64,000 bases of DNA, taken from positions 543,502 through 607,501 of the forward strand of contig RQTK01000176.1 of the NCBI GenBank assembly GCA_003991915.1, given 5' to 3'. The notes under the pieces were generated by a model that did not search any database, was not told where the DNA came from, and saw nothing but the letters and a program-made list of their open reading frames with translations. Made by a program: the position numbers and the translations under genes. This DNA comes from Elysia chlorotica. Taxonomy: Eukaryota > Mollusca > Gastropoda > Plakobranchidae. Positions 12,201 through 22,899 of this stretch are shown piece after piece (the stretch's first letter is position 1; each line of letters starts with the position of its first letter).

Positions 12201-14015
12201 TCTCAAGACATTTACACATTTCAATGTATTTCACTTTTCAGTCATGAAAAGAGCATTTGTTTTCCAAGTGCAGTTGAACATCCATATGGCATGGAAGTAC
12301 TGAGGCCTTCAAAGACTCCATAGTGCTTTTAGTGATCAGATGTTGAGCTTTAAAGGCTTAAATTTATCTCATTGTAGATTGTTAGTGTTGCCTTCAGACA
12401 AGTTGACTCCTTTTTTCCCTACAATTTATGAACTAAAAGTTTCTAAAACTGTTGATTCAGGTATTTTGTAGCATGACTTAATTCCTCCCTACTCCTGTCC
12501 TGAATGGTTGACATAATTGATAAATTTACTGCCTGCATGAGCACTTGCAGTTTGTTTCTTTTTTGCTTTGTTTTGTTTTTGTTTTTGTTTTTAGATTAAG
12601 CTGCTGTTATTACTAAATTTCCAGCCTACATGGTAAAAAATGCTAGATTAATTTTTTTTATTCGAATTATATTATTTTTCTTGCAGGCAATTACATAAAA
12701 ATGTTGTGGGTTTTTTTTTTTTAATCAAGTAAAACACAATTTTCTTATACTGCATGGCTATTGCATTTACTTAAAACATGTTCTCCTTTTTTCCTTTTTG
12801 TGTTTTTTTTTTGTTTTTTGTTTTTTCTTTACATTTAAGCTTGGCTTTTTAAAAAGATTATAAGACTATACACTTATTCTGTGTTAATAAACTGATGGGA
12901 AAAGTATTTCAGTTGAACTGATACTTCACCTCTAGGGCCAATGTCTTTATTACTGCAAAGTAGCAATTTTTGCTTCACTTCAGCACCTTTTTTTTTTAAA
13001 GTAAATTTACAGATTTTTGTTTTATTTTGCGTTTGCAATAGAAAATCTAGATGTTGAGAAATCAATGGAAATAGAAAGAAATCAGATGAGAGGGGAGTTC
13101 CTTCGCATCATGCAAGAGAGGTTTTTAGCAGGGGATGACAAAGAATTTGATTACAGGTTTGTATTATTTTTGTTGTTGGCAGTTATTGATTTGAAAACAT
13201 TCTGTTCAGGCTGCGTTGTAGAGGAAAAAAGAGAAAACTTGGAGGCCCATGGGGAGTAAGACAAAGTCACAAATGTTTTGACATTGTTGTTTGATTTTTC
13301 AATATTAATTTCAGAGGAAGAGATGATATCGTGTAAGTTTTAACCTGCCATTTTATTAGAAAAGAATATGCATAATTACCAAGAAATTTTTAGCTATGAG
13401 TGTCATTTTAGACACTTTTTTACGAAAGATTTTTTATACATTCTAGTTCTAAAAGCTTACAATGATAGATACAAAGTCAAATTAGCATTTAAAAAAAAAT
13501 TAAAGTTAAGCATTTTTAAATACCTTTTGCAATTTCAATGTGGTTCATATTATGAATGTACACGTATAGAAGAAACACATTTCTTTAGTCTGCTTTCATA
13601 TTGTCCCCACAACCTAATTTAAAAAGTGTCGAATCTTTTGAAGGTACTGATACATTGTAGTAAACTTTCAACCAAATATATACATGTATTTTTCGTGCAA
13701 CATTTGTAACTTTGAGCTTATATTCATCATCTTTTTTTTTCCTTCAGCAAAATTGACTCCAACACAGATTATGATTCTCTAGACATTTTGGGACATGATG
13801 CGGAAGAAAAATATTTTGATGATGAGGAAGATGTGGAGGTTGAGCCAAGGTGTGAGGAGGATGAGTGCGAAGTGACTCAAAGGTTGGCAGATGTTGGTCT
13901 GGGCAACTCTTTGTCATGTTATGAAAACGGGGTACAGCCAGCTGGTGAAGACATTATGGAAGCCCAGGCTACTGATACAAGTACCACATCACCAAAACAA
14001 GTTTCATTAGGATGA
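9298..14015 (+). CDS. CCDC97: CCDC97, coiled-coil domain-containing protein 97 (complete)
   Basis: Five coding exons: 9298-9696, 11223-11369, 12028-12109, 13042-13156 and 13748-14015. All phases agree and give 336 residues against about 343 in human. An AG acceptor five bases before the ATG implies a spliced 5' UTR. The N-terminal part contains L-F-L-E-R-F and L-D-F-F, then the E-E-M-K-W-R-D-P-L-L-F-D-Q stretch typical of the family. The middle exons are strongly acidic. Exon 4 holds F-L-R-I-M-Q-E-R-F-L-A-G-D-D and ends in F-D-Y, and exon 5 begins the L-D-I-L / E-E-K-Y-F-D-D-E-E segment; these are the conserved DUF2052 C-terminal block. CCDC97 is a nuclear protein reported with the SF3b part of the U2 snRNP. 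The last roughly 60 residues are poorly conserved and Ser/Thr-rich. Confidence 0.92.
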
Positions 14016-14052
14016 CATTGAGAGTGGGAGCAGCTTTTGTTTTGTTTTTGTA

Positions 14053-14058
14053 AATAAA
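14053..14058 (+). terminator. Poly(A) signal of CCDC97
   Basis: AATAAA lies 38 nt after the CCDC97 stop codon. Further AATAAA-like sites follow at about 14218. Confidence 0.6.
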
Positions 14059-14099
14059 TTTGGACATATAAAATTTTAATTAAAAATGTTATGTTCAAT

Positions 14100-14165
14100 C
14101 GAAAAATTGTGTGTGTGGGTGAGAGAGAGACAGACAGACAGACACACACACAGAGACAGACAGAT
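14100..14165. repeat. Mixed GT/GA/CAGA microsatellite
   Basis: Short adjoining runs of 'gtgtgtg', 'gagagaga', 'cagacaga' and 'acacacaca' lie just after the CCDC97 poly(A) signal. Confidence 0.8.
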
Positions 14166-14990
14166 TTTGAAAAAAATTGAAGTTTTGTCTTGCTTCACAA
14201 ATACATGTATGAGATACAATAAAAAAATATATACTTATCATTTAAGACATGCATGTATATAAGATTAACTAGATCTCAAATAAGCTTTTTAATTCAAATT
14301 CAAATATTCCTATAAAGTGTTAATTTTACCTTAGCCGTAATGACTTACTTAAAAAACAATTAAAAAAAGGAACATCCTGCAAGATAGCTGATATATTTGT
14401 ACTATAGAATGGTTAACAAAATGTATTATGGGCCTTGGTAAAATATAGCTGACGAGCCAACGGAAAAAAACTGTAACTTGTAAAAAAAAAGATAGGTCTA
14501 AAGTTTTTATTAAAATGAAGATCGAGTTAGTGAGCTTTTAATGTCATTAGGCAGAGATTCGATATACCGGTAACTACACATTGGTAATAAAAAATGCTTA
14601 AGCGAAGGTAAACACTTGCTTCATATTTTGTATTATATGTTACATGAGAGTTTCAGGAATACACAGGCACTGGTAGCCTGTAGTATTACAGGGCAGGTGT
14701 CTAAAAGAGTGTAGATTGTTGTACGGGTACATAGTAGATTTTTTTTTACTATTGAGCCTTATTCATTTTTAGAGACATTCAGTCATTCTTTTCATTCCAT
14801 GTGTACCAGTACATGTACTTTTGTTGGGTCTTTTCAATGAGACTGTTCTTATCAAAAGAATATATGTACAACGTAATAGATAATTGTATATTATCATGGC
14901 AAAAACAAATTGATATCTTTGCCATTTTTTATTCTAAAGAATACACATTCCGTGAGAATAATAAAAATAAAACGTGTATGAAAATATAAA

Positions 14991-15840
14991 ATGCGCGGTA
15001 CTTATAAGCAAGTAATTGAAGGACTGGTTCGAAGTTTTAAAGTTAGCGTCAGAAAAGATGGCAAGTTGTCCCGAGGTCTCTTCAATTTATTTCCGGAACA
15101 TGGCATGAAAAAGCTCAAGAGCCAAGAGAGACGTTTGAAACTAACGGAGAACATGTCGACGGACATCAGATACACAGATGACACCATTCTTATATCTGTT
15201 GTTGTTTTTTTTAAACTTTAACTGTCTTCGGCAGATCTAGAAAAAGTTGTTTTTTTTATGGGGTCTAAAATTTAAACGTTTGAAGTTACAGTAATGTTGC
15301 GGGAATCAAATCATAATCATTGTTATCACAGGGTTTGCCCGTCCGCAGAAAAATTCCCGAGGAAACTAAAGATTCGACTTTATATAAGGCACTAATCGTA
15401 TCCATAGGAATATATGGTGCGGAGACTTGGACCTCAAGAACATCACAGATTCACGCTCTGTGGCTGTTTGAAATGAAATATCTAAGAGAAATTCATGGTG
15501 TGACTAAGCAATAAAATTACAGGCAACAGTAACTAACACATATGTGCGTGAGATGCTGGGTATGATGGGAACCATTAGGACTTAGTTTATGCCATCGCCT
15601 GTGATGGTTTGCTCACATCGTAAGAAGCAGTGGCAATACCAGAAAATAATATAGTCCAGCTATCGACTAGATCATAGATGTTACCAAAACTAGACAACAA
15701 TCTGGACATCTTTGGTGTCCATCCTTTAACAGCGGAGAAGATAGAATTTAGAAAGAGACTAAGGCCCAGTGGAGGATTGATGTGGTTCGCTGGACAGCAA
15801 GAGGACGTAGAGACTTGGGCCTTGTCAAGTCAAATCAATT
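14991..15840 (+). mobile_element. Non-LTR retrotransposon (LINE) relic, reverse transcriptase part
   Basis: The first frame (14991-15221) contains L-S-R-G-L-F-N-L-F-P-E-H and I-R-Y-T-D-D-T-I-L, the reverse transcriptase active-site box with YTDD in place of YADD. A second frame (15320-15514) contains I-Y-G-A-E-T-W-T and the E-M-K-Y-L-R-E-I-H-G-V region typical of the thumb and C-terminal part. A third degraded stretch to about 15840 carries the A-H-I-V-R-type tail. The frames are separated by stops and shifts, so it is dead. The endonuclease part is absent. Confidence 0.82.
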
Positions 15841-16194
15841 CCTGAAATTTCTAGAACTTTTCAAATTTTGTAGAAAATATTCAATAATATTCAGACATAA
15901 TGGATTCATAATTTTGTAGTTACCACTACCAGTACATTACATGTAGTTCCTTCTTTTAAATCAATGACTTTATGGTCCACTTTCTTTCCCGGTTTTGAAC
16001 TTTAACTACAAAACCAATAATCCTGAGTAAATTATTAAGGCAATAACTCAAATTCAGCAATATTTTTTACATCACCACTTAGCCATACTCTTTCTTTATT
16101 GTTGTCAAATTGATGACATACGTTTTATAAAGTGGTAAACATTCAATTTTGTTGAATTGGATCAACCCAATATCCTGTTTAGTTTTGGAATGTT

Positions 16195-17045
16195 TTTCAG
16201 CTCGCAAGGCACAATATCCGACTCCCTTGTCAAACAGTACAGTCCTTCGTGGGTTCCTCTTACTTATTCGGCCATGCGACTAATTCCACTTTAAACTGAT
16301 CAGTAACACATCGCACTGCATCAAAACATGCTGGTCGAAAATCACCTTTTCCAACCCTGCACACCTTTCTTCAGTTCCCAGCGAGCCAGAGCGGTTTATG
16401 TGGTTGATGGATCCCCCAGACGCTACCATTCTGTGACCGAAAATTTGGGATCGTCCCATCCGCAAAACATTCTCGGAGTCGCTCATTAAAAACACTCTGT
16501 CTTTGTCGCTTTTAGAATGCCTAGCCAGAAACTTCCAAACTACAGACGAGTTATCCTCGTGGAACCGCACTGCTATATCATGAATTGTGGGATTGGATCC
16601 CATGTGGACATGTGCACAAATGAGTCTGTCGCTTGAAGTTGGCAGAGCCTGTTGCATGAAGTTGATCATCTTTTGCTCTAAACGTTCCGAGAGCCTTAAA
16701 ACCCTTTTATAAAGAGTAGAAAGGACCATGTCTTTGCTGAGATTGTCTTGGAGTCCTTTGCTATAATCTAAATTGGCTTCATATACATGTAGGTGTACTT
16801 TGATCCTCTCTCTTCAATCATTTTTGTGAGGTTTGTTGTTTTCACCGTGGCCCAGAAATGCTTATTGTCGACTAAGTTGAGGACTCTCGTCTTTCATCTG
16901 CCTACAACTTTGTGGAAGGATACAGGCAAGCTCCAGTTGACAAGATTAGGGACTACGTACTCGAGAATGTTGCAAGGTGGCTTCAACATCTCGATCTTTA
17001 AAACTCGGCCTGTTTGGATTCAGGAAAACCATATTATCTAAAGTA
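16195..17045 (-). pseudogene. Intronless fucosyltransferase-like pseudogene
   Basis: The longest frame (16729-16280, 149 residues, in frame with sequence upstream to about 16790) contains L-I-C-A-H-V-H-M-G, then V-F-L-M-S-D-S-E and D-Q-H-V-L-M-Q-C-D-V-L-L-I-S. This H-V-x-x-G / S-D-S-E / C-D-x-L arrangement recalls nucleotide-sugar binding regions of GT23/O-fucosyltransferase-like enzymes. After a frame change the expected continuation S-G-I-S-R-M-A-E, a TAA stop, then V-R-G-T and G-L-Y-C-L appears down to about 16195. Upstream, another frame (to about 17041) holds M-L-K-P-P-C, N-W-S-L-P and D-N-K-H-F-W segments with an internal stop. The lack of introns and several breaks suggest a retrocopy or decayed member of an expanded family. 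The family assignment is from memory of motifs only. Confidence 0.55.
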
Positions 17046-17697
17046 CCGTATCACAAACTGTACGGTTATGTTAAATGCTAATGCTGAAAACCACATTTGT
17101 GAAGTACTACCCAAAAAGTTTTCGAAAGTAAAAAGCCATCTTTTCAATATTAAATGATAAATGTAGGCAAAATTGGTACATGTGCACACCAAACAAATTA
17201 ATAGCTAGCCGAACCGAAAGCATTTACGTGGTCGGAGTGACAGTTTATATATAAGTTTCTTTTTTTTATTCCTTAATTAACATACAGTTTGTTTCTCCAT
17301 CAATATTGAACTCTTTTTTTTTTTGTTCTTCCTATTATCGGTGTCTTGGGCTCTCCATTTTTTTATTCTCTTCATGTTATTAATTTTTATCGTTCATGCT
17401 CATTCTGTCCATCTCGTGATTTTTTTTTATCTGTTATAGTGATTACATTCCTAGCATTCTCTTCGGGTATGAACATTTTGGATGAAGATTTTTCTATGGA
17501 ACATGAAGTTTTAGTGTAGCATTGTGATGACAATCGCTTTTCAGATAAGCTCTCTTACTTTGGATCTTTTATAGTAATTCGAATACACTCAAATGTATCC
17601 TCTAGTTGAAAAAGAGCGTTTTTATCCAATCACTATTTCTTGGATCTGGTCTGAATAACAATGTTTTTATTTATTACTTCATACTAGTTACTACACG

Positions 17698-17701
17698 CAG
17701 C

Positions 17702-17796
<95 letters not shown>

Positions 17797-17798
17797 TG

Positions 17799-17834
<36 letters not shown>

Positions 17835-17864
17835 CTAATATTATCATCATCATCATCATCATCA

Positions 17865-17931
<67 letters not shown>

Positions 17932-17934
17932 CAA
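17698..17934. repeat. Compound trinucleotide array (AGT)n-(ATC)n-(ATT)n
   Basis: About 135 nt of AGT/GTA units with two GGT variants are followed directly by about 24 nt of ATC units and about 65 nt of ATT units. The poly-Ser/poly-Ile frames that cross it are not genes. Confidence 0.95.
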
Positions 17935-18040
17935 AATAACACTTTATGGTCTAAGAGTGGTTGATGTGTTTTTGCATCGCACCAAACTTCATAATCTGAT
18001 GTCTCATGTTCATCAAAATTAACGTGAAATCACGGTCTGA

Positions 18041-18051
18041 ATGCTCTCTCT

Positions 18052-18128
<77 letters not shown>
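18041..18128. repeat. (CT)n microsatellite
   Basis: An uninterrupted CT run of more than 60 nt preceded by a short C-rich stretch. Confidence 0.95.
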
Positions 18129-18132
<4 letters not shown>

Positions 18133-18813
18133 TGAAAACATTGAACATGAAACTTGCCAGAATTTTGGCAATCTTACAATGAAATATCATGCATGTTGGC
18201 ATAATTATTTTATTAAAAACATTAAGAGGGTGAGCAGTTACCAATCATTCCACACATTGTTCTTTTGTAGTATGATAATTAATAATCATATCTAGATGCC
18301 CAGTTCCATAATCATAATATTGCATTTCTAGTAGCTGTGTTCTCATCGTAGCCTCACATTTCGCCTATCAGATAAGATAAAGATAATATTTAATTAACCC
18401 CCTTAGGGGAATTTTTCGAAATTTAAAATTAGATCAATCAATATTTTTTAAAACCACTATTCTCACAGGTATTAAAAATGAAATAAGTGTATGTCATAGG
18501 TACATGATGTTGCATGTTAAGTTTGATTCGTCCATTTAAGTCATAGTATTTTGTGGTTATACTCTTCTAAGCACATTAAATGTTTTATCATAAATTTTGT
18601 ATGTCATCATGGTTGAGTAAACTCTTTTTTTATTATTCATTAAAAATTTAAAAAAAAAATAAACCACAGTGACTGTTTGTTTTGTCCTTAAAGATTGCTA
18701 TTGCTCATGTTGAACGTTATTATTATACATAAATATACAATTTGAGAAATTAAATGGATATATTAGGATGAACAGAATGAAATTTTTAATGCAAGCAAAG
18801 CGTCATAATTTTA

Positions 18814-19825
18814 TTACATTAAAATAATGATTTCTTTGTATCCTTTGAGACCGAACAGATGCAAACTACAAAGTGAAACGGCGACCACGCAGCCATCTCG
18901 TTGCGTCTTGATAAATAATTCCCCTGAGTAAAAAGGAAAGAAGACAAAAATAAGAACAATTGGTAAGCTGTCTTTAAACGTATTAATTTTGTTTCCGTAC
19001 ATGTTATGGTTACATAAAGAAGAGCCTACTTATATCTTTGAAAATATACAAGAAATAAAAAAACGCAATCTAAAACATAATATGAGAGAGGTTTGCACGG
19101 AGATGAAATATGTTTACAGAATAAGTATTTCATTTTGAAATAGGTGACAACAACTACCTGTATTTTTGTTCTTTCCTTACCTTACTTGCGACGATTTCCT
19201 GTCAAATAAAAAGTAAGTCTAATTGTCTTACACAGTGTTGTTTTAAATAGATAAAAGAGTATCCAGAATGCTCTATTACAATCTTTGATATTATCAAAGC
19301 AATTTAGATATATCAGAATGGGTACTGAAATCATTTGGATGATTTTTCATTTTCAAAACATTTTTATAAATTTATAATTTAACATTGTTTCATCGAACTT
19401 AAAGTCACATAGAACCATAAGATAATAAAAATTTGTTAAAATGCAATAGACAAGAGAGAGGTACATATCAATTAAGTTGCTTACTAAGTAGGTAGCGTCA
19501 CGGATCATCTCCTTCGAAGAAACGTACGGGCCTGTGTGATTTTGAGGACCTCTCTATGCCCTGAAAAAAATAAAAAGAGTGAATAACGTTAATAAATGAA
19601 ACAAAGGCTTAAACATTTTGAACTCAGTGGAGATATCGTGCGACAGTCAGTATGGTGATAAATGACAAAATATGGCGTGTTTACATCAATGATGGATAAT
19701 TATATGTAATTGTACAAATCTCTATCATAATCTTGCCTCCATCTTTAAAGACAGCATAGAAAAAATAATGTTTATTACCATAATCAATCATAATAAATTA
19801 AACATTATCATAATCACTTCCATAA

Positions 19826-19902
<77 letters not shown>

Positions 19903-20358
19903 CTGTCTCTCGCTATCTCTCTATCTCTCTATCTCTCTATCTCACACACACACACGGGGACAATACCTCACTTACCAGGTGGCGGGGCGCATCCAAAGAC
20001 GTACTCAAAGATCACGGCGATATTAGGACCTGTATGATAGACACCATTGTTAAGATTGCATTGTACTACATTAAAAAAAAGTATAAAACTTAAATTACAA
20101 TTTTAGATCAATGTTCTAATTCCATTTGATATTTCTTATGAAAATAGAACAATTAGGCATAGTAATAATCTCCTTTACTTTCGTAAATGACACCAATATC
20201 GCAAACGCCGCTTTTATCGCCAAGACAACAACCATCATTGCAGTTTTTAGAATCCTTTTAATTTATATTAGCATCAGATTAGTCCTTCTGTTATCACCAT
20301 TATGGTAAATCTTGTCAATATCATAATCATTCTCATCTTCCTCATTATCATCATCATC

Positions 20359-20429
<71 letters not shown>

Positions 20430-21424
20430 TAACATTATCGTCATCATGATTATTTTAGCATCATATTGTGATTAATATCATGATCAGTGCCATCATCGGC
20501 TTAATCATCATCAACATCATCATCGTCGTCCACGTTACTATCATCGTCAAATAATATAGTTGGAATAAAATTATTTCGAACTTACATGCATATGTCTGAA
20601 TAAGTCGAAATAATACAACCGAAAATCATTCAATTTATTGGCTGCTTGACAATTAACCATTTATCACGCTTCGACACAGGGTTAATTCACTCCGCCTAGT
20701 TGTTTTTGTTTCTTGTTGTTTTTATTTGTCAAAGCTAACTTCGAATCAGCTAGATTCAAGACTCAAGGCAAGAGTATTTCCAGTTTTTAGATTCGATCTT
20801 TAGATCAAGGGCCATGACAGTAATATTTGATTATGTTGATGTTTCTATGTTCTTAGGCTAATTTATACTGGAAAAAGTGGAAGAGAGATTCAAAGCGCCT
20901 TGCAATTACTTAAGCTACCGACTACTTTGACATCGTCACCTTTCTCAAGCTTAATTCCATGTTTAGTATTCCGACTTAGTCCACTTCGTAAAGTGCTTAC
21001 ATCAATTCAGCGAACAAAAATGTTCTCTACCAGTTCCAGTTAAATTATTTTAATCTTGAAATAAATATCATATTTAAAATGTCAACCTTACCTCAACTCA
21101 AATGAAACGCGTCTTAGTTTTTCAAAATAAGCAAGTGCTGTAGTAAAATTAAGTAAGCTTTATTTCGTTTTTAGCGTTAAAATATCATGCTATACTGATA
21201 ATAAAATTAAATACTCAATGAAATATTTTGCGGCCCATTGATTTTATCTTTTATTTTCATCAATAGAAATTAATATTTCTTTCCGTGCTAGCCAAACATA
21301 TTTCCTTTTTAAAAAGCTTAATCATACCCAAAATAATAGTTGAGAGTGCACTGGGGACAAATCTGTAATTTGACATTCGTAATGTAGTTTGATTGTTGTT
21401 GTTGTTATTGTTTTATTTTGCTGC

Positions 21425-21464
<40 letters not shown>

Positions 21465-21478
21465 GCTGTTGCTGTTGT

Positions 21479-21516
<38 letters not shown>

Positions 21517-21758
21517 GTTTTGTTTTGTTTTTGTGGGGGGTTTTTGTCGTTGTAGTCGTTTTTTTGTATTAATGAAAGAAAAGACCTACCAAACATCTCT
21601 GTGACAATAGCTATCATGAAATCACAAAGTGATGATTTCGGAACGTTGAGGCCGGATTCTGTCCTTGCGGTGGGAAGACGGACCATTAGCAGTAAAGCGA
21701 AGAAAATCATAACTTTTAAGTTCCTCCATTGTGCCTCCATTCGTCTTTTCTGTGACAT
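18814..21758 (-). CDS. Predicted small secreted protein, four exons, family unknown
   Basis: Four minus-strand segments with AG/GT boundaries join in phase 1 throughout: 21758-21590, 20029-19976, 19560-19528 and 18923-18814, encoding 121 residues and a stop. An in-frame second Met at 21740 is an alternative start. Exon 1 carries a signal-peptide-like core, V-M-I-F-F-A-L-L-L-M-V, then a polar stretch and S-S-L-C-D-F. Exon 2 adds F-G-C-A-P-P-P, and the last exon D-G-C and S-L-C. The mature part would hold four cysteines (two disulfides possible). The 33-nt exon 3 is symmetric and could be skipped without a frame change. Donors are GTAGGT, GTAAGT and GTACGT. I do not recognise the family; a gastropod-specific secreted peptide is plausible. 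The prediction is unsupported by homology. Confidence 0.42.
19831..19955. repeat. (CT)n-(ATCT)n-(CA)n compound microsatellite
   Basis: CT dinucleotides to about 19866 pass into nine or so ATCT units, then mixed CTCTAT units and a short CA run. It lies just 3' of exon 2 of the predicted secreted gene, inside its intron. Confidence 0.95.
20342..20540. repeat. (ATC)n array with degenerate ATC-rich flanks
   Basis: About 80 nt of near-perfect ATC/TCA trinucleotides (roughly 20350-20430) are followed by scattered ATC units to about 20540. Confidence 0.92.
21389..21530. repeat. (GTT)n array
   Basis: GTT units with a few GCT variants run for about 130 nt and end in a TGTTTTGTTTT stretch. Poly-Cys and poly-Asn frames across it are artefacts. 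Confidence 0.95.
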
Positions 21759-21784
21759 TTTTATAAAAATCAATATAACCGAAA

Positions 21785-22410
21785 ATGCGTTTAAATCATC
21801 TAGATGAGGTAGTACATGTAACAACATCTATAGATGGAACATTAATGCATTGTTTACACAGTTTTCGTATCACTTTAGAAGAAATGTGCAGAATAAGAGC
21901 TGGTTGGAGCTGCTTTAGAAAGAATAAAGAGATTCTTATGGACGAAAAATTACCAATGTCATTAAAAGACAGGTATATGACCAATGCGTTATTCCTGAAA
22001 TTACATATGGATGCTAGACTTCGTCACTGACAAAGGCATTTGCACATAAGCTAGGAACAGCATAGCGCGCGATAGAGAGAAAAATGTTGAAAATAATAAT
22101 AAAAGACAAGATCCCATGCCGTACCACCAGAGCCCAAACAAACATTAAAGACATAATAACGATTGCAGCAAAACAGAAATGAAAAGGAGCATGTCATATA
22201 GACAGAATTGATGACAACAGGTGGACTGAAAGAGTAACAGAGTAGCAGCCAAGAAACGAAAGAAGATCAAGAGGAAGACAAGCGAGAAGATGGCGAGGTG
22301 GTTTAATAAGAGCAGAGTGGGTGCTATGGAGCAGAGCAGCTAAAGATAGAGAAAGATGGAGATGTGATTCGGAGGGCTACATCCTGCAGTGGATGGACAA
22401 AGCCTAACTA
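21785..22410 (+). mobile_element. LINE relic, reverse transcriptase C-terminal part
   Basis: The plus strand reads through R-I-R-A-G-W-S-C-F, L-P-M-S-L-K-D-R and, in other frames, A-I-E-R-K-M-L, H-I-D-R-I-D-D-N-R-W, R-S-R-G-R-Q-A-R-R-W and L-Q-W-M-D-K-A. This is the standard thumb-to-C-terminal series of CR1/RTE-like LINE reverse transcriptases ('ERKML ... R-x-D-D-N-R-W ... G-R-P-x-x-R-W'). Frameshifts and stops break it. The catalytic YADD part is missing, so it is 5'-truncated, as is usual for LINEs. It ends close to a G-run and SINE. Confidence 0.85.
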
Positions 22411-22463
22411 GTAACAAGTAAGAAGACTTAGAGGCAAGAACAAGAAAAATGAAAAAAAAAAGG

Positions 22464-22620
22464 GGGGGGGGGGGTGGTTAGAGCATCGGCGTCCTGCGTA
22501 GGAGGTTCGTAGTTCGAGTCTCCGCTCTGGTGGCCAACCCTACTGAATACAGTATAATTTAACCGACTTAGTCTCGGGTACCCCGCTCTGGGAACTTTTC
22601 GTGAGACTTGAAAGATGTTA
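22464..22620 (+). mobile_element. tRNA-derived SINE (family A)
   Basis: After a G run, 'gtggttagagcatcgg' resembles a pol III A box and 'ggttcgtagttcgagtc' a B box, about the right distance apart for a tRNA head. The body continues to '...gagacttgaaagatgttaaac', a tail like that of the other SINEs here. The acceptor stem does not pair as a working tRNA would, so it is a SINE and not a tRNA gene. Confidence 0.65.
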
Positions 22621-22899
22621 AACTAGGAGACAGTTTGCTTTCTCCGAACAGAGTTTACAAAATAAACTATTGTAGAAATAGTGAGTCAAAGTTCTTTATT
22701 GCTACAATTTTACCAAGCATAATAATCGTTAAATACACTCCTGTTGTGATGGGTTTCTACTCCTCTATGGTGACCCCAGCTCTAGGTGCAGGTTTAAATC
22801 ACGCATCAATATTGCATTGTTTCTACAGCCTACTATCAATGCTGTCTGAAACCAACTTTCAATGTCAGTATATCTTATATAGTACAAAATAATTATATT

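Noticed and set aside
12028-13042. U12-type intron in CCDC97 (donor GTATCTTGG resembles GTATCCTTT)
   Set aside because: No TTCCTTAAC-like branch site is near the acceptor at 13041, so a normal U2-type intron is more likely. No other clear U12-type intron was seen.
17606-18022. Poly-Ser/poly-Ile and Arg-Glu open frames (also at 2727, 19768, 21389, 46094, 50249)
   Set aside because: These are translations of microsatellites without flanking coding sequence.
22470-22560. A tRNA gene
   Set aside because: A and B boxes are present but the acceptor stem does not pair and a SINE-like body and tail follow.
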